Shown here one piece after another: positions 5,382-10,308 of a stretch of 10,308 nt of DNA. A program made the translations under genes and the position numbers. The DNA comes from Eudoraea sp. (GTDB lineage: Bacteria; Bacteroidota; Bacteroidia; Flavobacteriales; Flavobacteriaceae), in contig JABDPH010000149.1 in NCBI GenBank assembly GCA_013042925.1, forward strand, positions 1-10,308, in the 5' to 3' direction. Position 1 is the stretch's first letter. The number at the start of each line of letters is the position of its first letter. The notes under the pieces were generated by a model. That model was given only the letters and a program-made list of their open reading frames with translations, was not told the DNA's origin and ran no database searches.

Positions 5382-7178
5382 ATGAAAACCCCTTTTATAC
5401 ATCTAAGCCTACTTTTTTTAGGATTAACCTTGTTACTTACTTCCTGCCGGGAAGAAGAATCTGTTTTAATTGAAGGACCGCAGGACGAAACCCTTAAGGC
5501 CAACTCTAGCGTTGCAAACTTGTTGCAGAATACTACTTCAAAGGATGGATCCGATGACAATATTATTGACAACGCTAGTTGTATAAGCATTGAACTACCT
5601 GTGACGGTGCAAATTGACGGTCTCGAAATCGTGGTCGATGACCCCAATGATTTTCAGACCATTGAGGACATTTTTGATGAATTTGATGATGACGATGATG
5701 TTCTTGAAATAATCTTCCCCATAACCATTATCCTGAGCGACTTTACCGAAGTGGTCATAACAGGTATGGATGATCTTGAAGTTTTTACCGATGATTGTAA
5801 TGGCGAAAATGAGTATGATGATGACATTGAATGTGCTGATATAAAGTATCCTGTTACAGCATCTATATTCAATTCCAACAATGAGGTCATTGACACCATC
5901 ACCTTTTCCAATGACCAGGAACTATATGAGTTTATTGATGATTTTGATGAAGATGATATTGTAAATGTAAACTTTCCTATAGCAGTAATTCTATATGACG
6001 GCACAGAGGTGCAGGCTTCCAACCTTCAAATGCTTGAGACTATTCTGGAGGATGCCGAAGATGATTGTGATGAAGATGACGACAATGATTACAATGATGA
6101 TGATTGCGATAATTGCACCACAGACCAGCTCTCTGAGGTATTGGTGGCTTGTTCGGACTGGAGCGTTGATAAATTGGAGCGCAGTGACCAGGACCTGGAA
6201 GATTTATATACAGCTTTCCAATTCAATTTTGCGAATGATGGGACGTTAACCGCTGAATCTGACACTGATATGTTTTCGGGAACCTGGGAATCCAATGGTT
6301 CAGGGAACAATATTGCCGTTGTAATCAATATACCGAACCTATCTGACTTTAATGCCACTTGGAACCTACATGAAATTGATCAGGATCCCAGCGAAAGTGA
6401 TATAGACCTTAGAATGGGTGATGACCGTTTGCGATTTCGAACTACTTGTTCTAACAACAGTGGCAATGATAATACCGGCATTGATGATACCATCCTGGTC
6501 CAGGAGTTGACCACAGGAGACTGGTATATAACGAACTACTTTGACGATGTTGACGAAACAGCATCATTTACCGATCTGATTTTCAATTTTGCCGCAGATG
6601 GTACGGCTACGGCAAACGGGGTTGGAATGACTACAAATGGTACATGGTCTACTTCGGCAGGTGATGAAACCCCTTTAGAATTGAACTTGAATTTTGGACT
6701 TACCCCTCCTTTTGACAAATTGGAGGAAGACTGGGACGTCTTGGAAGTAACCAATGAAATCATTAGGCTAAAAGATATTAGTGGGGGGGATGGTTCTACA
6801 GACTTCCTCACCTTTGAGAGAAACCCTGCAAGTAACGGTAATGGCGGATCAGATTTAAGCACCGTATTAGTAGATGGTAGCTGGATTGTCACTTCCTATC
6901 TTGATAATGGTAATGATCAAACCAATGATTATACAGCTTTTACATTTTCTTTTGCGGCTGATGGAAGTGTTACTGCGAACAATGGAAGTGTTACTAATGG
7001 TAACTGGTCAGCGCAGAACGGGAACAATAAATTGGTGCTGGATTTCGGTGCCACCATCCCTCTGGATGAATTTAATGATGACTGGGATGTTATAGCGGTG
7101 TCTGACACACAAATTGAACTACGCGATGTTAGTGGCGGAGATGGAACCACTGATACATTAATTTTTACAAAACAATAA
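5382..7178 (+). CDS. Acidic multidomain lipoprotein with four half-repeats and three lipocalin-like domains
   Basis: Function unknown; 598 aa, probably exposed at the cell surface or in the periplasm. The signal peptide ends in LLLTSC, so Cys22 is the lipidation site. Residues 67-139 and 151-229 are a duplicated acidic module. Each contains two half-units of the pattern PVTVQI/FPITIIL, D-x-T-E-V, then acidic residues, so about four half-repeats lie near 71-102, 111-139, 156-190 and 197-229. Residues 241-356 form domain A, with Cys at 242, 245, 257 and 356. Residues 376-480 and 496-598 form domains B and C, related to each other (GDWYITNY / GSWIVTSY, FAADGT / FAADGS, DISGGDGSTD / DVSGGDGTTD). 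The pattern GxWx...FxFxxDG...GxW resembles lipocalin-like domains of Bacteroidota. Asp/Glu-rich stretches could bind metal ions, which is inference. It is first in an operon with 7215-8105 and follows promoter block P1. Confidence 0.85.
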   Translation: MKTPFIHLSLLFLGLTLLLTSCREEESVLIEGPQDETLKANSSVANLLQNTTSKDGSDDNIIDNASCISIELPVTVQIDGLEIVVDDPNDFQTIEDIFDEFDDDDDVLEIIFPITIILSDFTEVVITGMDDLEVFTDDCNGENEYDDDIECADIKYPVTASIFNSNNEVIDTITFSNDQELYEFIDDFDEDDIVNVNFPIAVILYDGTEVQASNLQMLETILEDAEDDCDEDDDNDYNDDDCDNCTTDQLSEVLVACSDWSVDKLERSDQDLEDLYTAFQFNFANDGTLTAESDTDMFSGTWESNGSGNNIAVVINIPNLSDFNATWNLHEIDQDPSESDIDLRMGDDRLRFRTTCSNNSGNDNTGIDDTILVQELTTGDWYITNYFDDVDETASFTDLIFNFAADGTATANGVGMTTNGTWSTSAGDETPLELNLNFGLTPPFDKLEEDWDVLEVTNEIIRLKDISGGDGSTDFLTFERNPASNGNGGSDLSTVLVDGSWIVTSYLDNGNDQTNDYTAFTFSFAADGSVTANNGSVTNGNWSAQNGNNKLVLDFGATIPLDEFNDDWDVIAVSDTQIELRDVSGGDGTTDTLIFTKQ

Positions 7179-7211
7179 TCCTAATACAAATACAATAATC
7201 CAAATACAATT
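7172..7211 (+). repeat. 20-bp tandem duplication between the two lipoprotein genes
   Basis: ACAATAATCCTAATACAAAT (7172-7191) is followed directly by ACAATAATCCAAATACAATT (7192-7211), 18 of 20 identical. The first copy contains the last codon and stop of the upstream gene, and the second ends three bases before the ATG of the next. It probably arose by slippage and sets the 36-base gap. Confidence 0.75.
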
Positions 7212-7214
7212 ATT

Positions 7215-8105
7215 ATGAAAAAGAATATTTTAAATTCCGGAATTTTTGTTGCCTTATTACTCATAGTGGGCTGTTCCAGCGACAATGATAATGATGAAAT
7301 AGCCAATCTGGCTCAATTGCAGGCAGACGTTGAAGAAATTACCAATACCGCAATGACCGGTCCATGGGTAATTACCAACTTTGTGGATTCCGATAAAAAT
7401 GAAACAACAAACTTTAATGGGTATGGCTTTAGTTTTAACAGCGATGGAAGCCTAGTGGCCGATAATGGAAACACTACCATAACGGGTACCTGGTCGGTTA
7501 CTATAGATGATGATTCTAATGATGATATGGATGACGATTCCGGCGATAGTAGCTCGGATGATGATTGCAATAGTTGTACAGTAGATCAACTTACCGATGT
7601 GCTGACGGCCTGTGATGATTGGTTTGTAGACAAATTGGAAAGAAACGACAATTCACTAGAAGATAACTTCACAAGCTACAAATTCAATTTCTCAGTAGAT
7701 GGGACGGTTAGTGTAACCGATGGTTCAGAAAATTATTCAGGTACCTGGGAGGCTTCGGGTAGTGGCAACAGTATTGAGGTTATACTTACGATAACGGATT
7801 TGCCTGATCTTGAAGATACATGGACCTTACATGAAATTGAGCTCTACAACGGAGAAACTGATGTAGATTTGAGAATTAATGGAGAAGACAGGCTTCGTTT
7901 CAGAAATCAGTGTACCCTGGGTAATTTTAATAGTGGTACATCTACCGGTGAGATTGATTTTAACATATTCTTCGCCACCCCGGCAGACTTCAATGAACTT
8001 TCAGAAGATTGGAACATTGTCTCCTATTCCGCAACTAAAATTGAGTTAATCCATGAGAGTGGAGGTAATGGTGGAACCGACATATTGACCTTTGAAAAGC
8101 AGTAG
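7215..8105 (+). CDS. Acidic lipoprotein with one lipocalin-like domain nested in another
   Basis: Function unknown; 296 aa. The signal peptide ends in LLIVGC, so Cys20 is the lipidation site. Residues 48-98 (GPWVITNFVDS, FSFNSDGS, GTWSV) correspond to the first half of domains B and C of the upstream gene. Residues 244-296 (EIDFNIFF, FNELSEDWNIVSYSATKIEL, ESGGNGGTDILTFEKQ) correspond to their second half. Between them lies an Asp/Ser-rich linker and a complete domain A (about 117-233), roughly half identical to domain A of the upstream protein and with the same Cys pattern (118, 121, 133, 233). The simplest reading is a domain inserted into the loop after GTWS of a related domain. The gene is co-directional, 36 bases downstream of its paralog, and likely cotranscribed from P1. 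A terminator follows at 8168-8200. Confidence 0.85.
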   Translation: MKKNILNSGIFVALLLIVGCSSDNDNDEIANLAQLQADVEEITNTAMTGPWVITNFVDSDKNETTNFNGYGFSFNSDGSLVADNGNTTITGTWSVTIDDDSNDDMDDDSGDSSSDDDCNSCTVDQLTDVLTACDDWFVDKLERNDNSLEDNFTSYKFNFSVDGTVSVTDGSENYSGTWEASGSGNSIEVILTITDLPDLEDTWTLHEIELYNGETDVDLRINGEDRLRFRNQCTLGNFNSGTSTGEIDFNIFFATPADFNELSEDWNIVSYSATKIELIHESGGNGGTDILTFEKQ

Positions 8106-8167
8106 ACCCCGAACTGAAATACCTACCATACCTTCTATTGCCCCGCTATGATAAAGAAGGTTTTCTT

Positions 8168-8200
8168 AACCGTCCCTGACTTCTGTTCAGGGGCGGTTTT
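8168..8200 (+). terminator. Rho-independent terminator of the lipoprotein operon
   Basis: AACCGTCCCTGA (8168-8179), loop CTTCTGT, TCAGGGGCGGTT (8187-8198), then TT. It is a 12-bp stem with one T-G wobble. A second weaker inverted repeat, ACCTTCT/AGAAGGT (8130-8136 and 8155-8161), lies just upstream. Confidence 0.8.
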
Positions 8201-8243
8201 AGTATATTTATCCTAAATAATCTTTATTTATCAAGATTTCCCT

Positions 8244-8864
8244 ATGGATACTGACAACTTAAATTCGTCGTCATACAACTCGGTTTTGAAAAAAATAGCT
8301 GAAGCTGGAGAGTTGATAAGCATTGAAAAGGGAACTGAGATCCTGCGGGCGGGACAATTTGTAAAGGTCATACCGCTTGTTCAAAAAGGGTTGATCAAAG
8401 TCTACACCAGATATGAAGACCGGGAGCTTTTGCTGTACTATATACAGCCCAGCCAAAGTTGCATCATGTCATTTTCTGCCAGTATCAATAACGAACCTAG
8501 TCAGGTATTTGCTGTTACGGAGGAAGATACAGAAGCAATACTTATTCCAGTATCTAAATTGGATACCCTAACCAGGGAGAACCCCCGCTTAAATGACTTC
8601 TTTTTTCAACAGTACAAAGGCAGATACGCAGAACTTTTGGATACCATACACTATGTATTGTTCGACAAAATAGATAAACGTTTACATCGTCATCTTAAGG
8701 ATAAAATTGCTCTTAAAGGAGAAAATCCGGTTCAAATATCCCATCAGCAGTTGGCAAATGAGCTAGGAACTGTTCGGGAGGTGGTTAGTCGGGTTTTGAA
8801 AAAATTGGAGGGCGAAGGCATGGTCAGACAACAGGGCAATACCATAAAGGTATTCAAGCTGTGA
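8244..8864 (+). CDS. Crp/Fnr-family transcriptional regulator
   Basis: DNA-binding regulator, 206 aa. Residues about 21-115 form the cyclic-nucleotide-binding-type beta-roll (EKGTEILRAGQ, VQKGLIKVYTRYEDRELLLY). A dimer helix follows, then a winged helix-turn-helix at about 163-206 (ISHQQLANELG, then REVVSRVLKKLEGEGM). The recognition helix has Arg178, Glu179 and Arg183, matching the CRP residues that read GTGA. The effector pocket lacks the Arg-Ser/Thr-Ala signature that CRP uses to hold cAMP (here SQVFA), and the only cysteine is Cys73, so neither cAMP binding nor an FNR-type iron-sulfur cluster is supported. The effector is unknown. A TGTGA-N6-TCACT operator overlaps its own stop codon, pointing to control of the downstream DUF2892 gene. 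Confidence 0.93.
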   Translation: MDTDNLNSSSYNSVLKKIAEAGELISIEKGTEILRAGQFVKVIPLVQKGLIKVYTRYEDRELLLYYIQPSQSCIMSFSASINNEPSQVFAVTEEDTEAILIPVSKLDTLTRENPRLNDFFFQQYKGRYAELLDTIHYVLFDKIDKRLHRHLKDKIALKGENPVQISHQQLANELGTVREVVSRVLKKLEGEGMVRQQGNTIKVFKL

Positions 8865-8875
8865 CTAAAGTCACT
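8860..8875 (+). promoter_or_regulatory. CRP-type operator TGTGA-N6-TCACT
   Basis: GTGACT-AA-AGTCAC (8861-8874) is a perfect inverted repeat. Extended by one base each side it reads TGTGA-CTAAAG-TCACT, one base from the CRP consensus TGTGA-N6-TCACA. It overlaps the stop codon of the Crp/Fnr gene. Its centre (8867.5) lies 29.5 bases before the -7 box at 8897, which would put it near -41.5 of a start at about 8909, the class II activator position. The neighbouring regulator is the natural candidate ligand. Confidence 0.65.
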
Positions 8876-8896
8876 GCATACCATGATTCTCTTACT

Positions 8897-8904
8897 TAAT
8901 TTTG
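8897..8904 (+). promoter_or_regulatory. -7 box of the DUF2892 gene
   Basis: TAATTTTG fits TAnnTTTG exactly. The predicted start near 8909 gives a leader of about 113 bases before the ATG at 9023. No clear -33 TTG is visible, which agrees with a need for an activator bound at the operator upstream. In the leader (8905-9022) I see no convincing riboswitch or small gene. Confidence 0.5.
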
Positions 8905-9022
8905 TGTATAAGAATTACGTGCAAGAAAATTATAAAGCTGTTCTTGGTTTGTATTATATACAAGCGATAATATTAGGGATAGTCTGGCTCGTATAAAATT
9001 TGTCTAACTAACATATATTATC

Positions 9023-9241
9023 ATGAAAAAAAATATGGGCTCTGCGGATAGAATCATTCGTTTTATTGTAGCTGCAATTATTGCAGTGCTTTATTTTACA
9101 GAAATAATAGGGGGTACATTAGGAATTGTTCTACTGGTATTGGCAGGTGTTTTTGTGCTGACCAGTTTTGTAAGCTTCTGTCCGCTGTACGCACCTTTTG
9201 GAATAAGTACTTGTGCCGTAAAACAGGCAGAGCAAAAGTAG
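9023..9241 (+). CDS. Small two-helix membrane protein, DUF2892-type
   Basis: 72 aa. A conserved start MGSADRIIRF is followed by two membrane helices (about 11-28 and 32-52) and a short tail with Cys53 and Cys64 in the context FCPLYAPFGISTC. This matches the DUF2892 (YgaP-like transmembrane) family, which occurs alone or fused to rhodanese domains. The two cysteines could take part in sulfur or redox chemistry, but no reaction can be assigned from sequence. It stands alone between the operator 8860-8875 and its own terminator at 9264-9292, so it appears to be a single-gene unit controlled by the upstream Crp/Fnr protein. Confidence 0.88.
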   Translation: MKKNMGSADRIIRFIVAAIIAVLYFTEIIGGTLGIVLLVLAGVFVLTSFVSFCPLYAPFGISTCAVKQAEQK

Positions 9242-9263
9242 CTGTATACCTCTTATTCTGTTT

Positions 9264-9292
9264 AAAGAGAGCGATTTATCGCTCTTTTTTTT
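9264..9292 (+). terminator. Rho-independent terminator of the DUF2892 gene
   Basis: AGAGCGA (9268-9274), loop TTTA, TCGCTCT (9279-9285), then a run of eight T ending at 9292. Confidence 0.9.
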
Positions 9293-9340
9293 GGTCGAAC
9301 CCTATCTAACTCAATAACCGATCGGACAATTTTTAATTTT

Positions 9341-9377
9341 TTTTCAGGAATTTTTTGGATTCGGTTGTTATATATAT
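9341..9377 (+). promoter_or_regulatory. Shared promoter block P2, putative ECF sigma target
   Basis: TTTTCAGGA (9341-9349), 13 bases, GGTTGTT (9363-9369), A, TATATAT (9371-9377). The words and spacing are identical to P1 at 5323-5359. The ATG of the lipoprotein gene lies 54 bases after the block. No TAnnTTTG box was seen in 9293-9431, which supports an alternative sigma factor. Confidence 0.6.
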
Positions 9378-9431
9378 GAATCCCAAAAGAAAAACGTTTT
9401 AAATCTTATCTATTAACCAAATTTTATTGTA

Positions 9432-10145
9432 ATGAAACATTCATTTTTTATTTTAATGGCTTCGGTCTTATTTATTGTAGGTTGTTCCAAGGATGACAAG
9501 GATGAAAGCAGAATTCGTCTTACCCTTGATGCCTTGAATGCCAGTGGTGTCAATGCAAAGTCTGCATCTTTTACAGGGAAGAACAACGAGAATGTAATTT
9601 TTACCGATTTCCGTATTTCAATTCGTGATGTGGTGTTCAAGAACGATGACGACCCTAATAGTAATCTTGATACAGACGAAATTCAATTTAGAGGGCCTTA
9701 CCAAATAGATTTGTTGAATGATGGTGATGCGTTGTCGCAGACTATTGGCGATGTAGTGGTCCCGGATGGAATGTATAAAGAACTTCGCTTCAAATTTCAC
9801 AAAGATGAAGACTTGCCTGCAACTGATAAATTGTTCGACAAATCAATTTATATAGAAGGAACAATTGACGGTCAGCCATTTATTTTCTGGCACGATACCA
9901 GCGAAAACCTGGATGTGGGCAGAAGCACCGGTGTTAAAGTAGTCGGCAGTATGGTAAACTTCACTGTAGAGTTTGATATTTCGCAATTCTTAAGCTCGTT
10001 AAAACAAATAGATTTAAGCCAGGCCTTGGATGGCAATGAAAATGGCATCATTGAAATCTTTCCGAATGATGAAGATAGTAATCGGGATATTGCCGACGAC
10101 CTTAAGAACAACATCAAAGAAACTGCTGATTTAATTAATAAGTAA
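9432..10145 (+). CDS. Lipoprotein resembling DUF4382 proteins
   Basis: 237 aa, function unknown. The signal peptide ends in FIVGC, so Cys18 is the lipidation site; SKDDKDE after it is a typical acidic tether. The body reads as a beta-sandwich: RIRLTLDAL (about 27-35), ENVIFTDFRISIRDVVFK (53-70), QIDLLNDG (91-98), VVVPDGMYKELRFKFHK (108-124), IYIEGTIDGQPFIFW (139-153), GSMVNFTVEFDISQFL (172-187). The order DAL..., I-D-V..., PDGxYxxLRF is like the DUF4382 family; I assign that only tentatively. The C-terminal part (about 194-237) is polar and helical. It is transcribed alone, behind block P2, and has its own terminator at 10165-10204. Sharing P1/P2 with the operon at 5382 links it to the sigma/FecR/receptor system. 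Confidence 0.8.
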   Translation: MKHSFFILMASVLFIVGCSKDDKDESRIRLTLDALNASGVNAKSASFTGKNNENVIFTDFRISIRDVVFKNDDDPNSNLDTDEIQFRGPYQIDLLNDGDALSQTIGDVVVPDGMYKELRFKFHKDEDLPATDKLFDKSIYIEGTIDGQPFIFWHDTSENLDVGRSTGVKVVGSMVNFTVEFDISQFLSSLKQIDLSQALDGNENGIIEIFPNDEDSNRDIADDLKNNIKETADLINK

Positions 10146-10164
10146 ATACAAATTTTTGCATTTC

Positions 10165-10204
10165 AAAAACATCCCTGAGATAATTCTCTAGGATGTTTTT
10201 ATTT
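10165..10204 (+). terminator. Rho-independent terminator of the DUF4382-like gene
   Basis: AAAAACATCC (10165-10174) pairs with GGATGTTTTT (10191-10200). An inner GAGA-TAAT-TCTC stem is separated from it by a 2x2 internal loop. The 3' side ends in a T-run. Confidence 0.85.
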
Positions 10205-10267
10205 TTTAAAACATATTATTTCCTGAGAGGTGTAAAAGAAGTCTTTTTGCCTAAGCAAGTAACCATT

Positions 10268-10308
10268 TTAAAAGGGTTCATTAGGATTATCTAAATCCTG
10301 ATAAAGAA
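10268..10308 (-). repeat. Distant copy of the left-hand repeat, cut by the window edge
   Basis: Positions 10272-10308 equal 841-877 exactly over 37 bases, in the same orientation. On the minus strand the segment reads LYQDLDNPNEPF followed by TAA at 10268-10270. It could therefore be either the start of another repeat unit or the 3' end of a minus-strand gene lying to the right. Only 41 bases are visible, so this cannot be decided here. Confidence 0.7.

Noticed and set aside
5282..5647. Minus-strand reading frame overlapping the lipoprotein start and the sigma promoter region
   Set aside because: It is the antisense of the well-supported lipoprotein gene, rich in Ser from antisense Asp codons, with no domain or signal.
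5995..6249. Plus-strand reading frame rich in Met and Thr inside the large lipoprotein gene
   Set aside because: It is a shifted frame of GATGAT repeats that encode the acidic stretches of the real protein.
8244..8864. Oxygen-sensing FNR with an iron-sulfur cluster
   Set aside because: Only one cysteine (Cys73) is present; four are needed.
8942..8972. Third copy of the P1/P2 block before the DUF2892 gene (GGTTTGTATTATATAC)
   Set aside because: There is no TTTTCAGGA upstream and the order of bases after GGTT differs; the likeness is explained by AT-rich sequence.

Overview
The window looks like the chromosome of a marine-type Flavobacteriaceae bacterium (Bacteroidota). The DNA is AT-rich, and promoters match the Bacteroidota -7 box TAnnTTTG. 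There is a complete ECF sigma / FecR / TonB-receptor trio, and four lipoproteins carry lipoboxes that suggest outer-membrane anchoring. No genus can be named from the sequence alone.

Layout. (1) 1-257, minus: the N-terminus of a collagen-like, heme-binding lipoprotein, preceded by an FNR-like palindrome. (2) 258-1283: about 1 kb without an intact protein gene. It holds one -7 box, a broken tRNA-Pro copy in which two GC-rich hairpins occupy the D arm and the anticodon arm, an intact tRNA-Pro(GGG) with encoded CCA, a strong terminator, a 107-bp tandem repeat (two full copies and a remnant), and a decayed minus-strand reading frame. (3) 5292-1284, minus: sigma factor, FecR-type anti-sigma protein and TonB-dependent transducer, in that transcriptional order. 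(4) 5382-8105, plus: two related acidic, multidomain lipoproteins in one operon, diverging from the sigma gene. (5) 8244-9241: a Crp/Fnr-family regulator and a small DUF2892-type membrane protein, with a TGTGA-N6-TCACT operator between them. (6) 9432-10145: a fourth lipoprotein, DUF4382-like. (7) 10268-10308: another copy of the left-hand repeat, running off the edge.

How the genes may work together. The receptor has the N-terminal STN signalling domain that talks to FecR. FecR would hold or activate the sigma factor. The two plus-strand lipoprotein transcription units at 5382 and 9432 share a nearly identical upstream block: TTTTCAGGA, 13 bases, GGTTGTT, 1 base, TATATAT, with identical spacing. 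One copy lies in the intergenic region next to the sigma gene. The simplest reading is a cell-surface signalling regulon in which an unknown ligand seen by the receptor switches on surface lipoproteins of unknown function. This is inferred from sequence, not shown. The lipoproteins are unusual in themselves. One carries four acidic half-repeats followed by three beta-rich lipocalin-like domains. The other appears to have one such domain inserted inside another.

A second circuit is likely local. The Crp/Fnr protein has CRP-type DNA-contact residues. The matching operator sits 29.5 bases upstream of a -7 box in front of the DUF2892 gene, which is the geometry of a class II activator.
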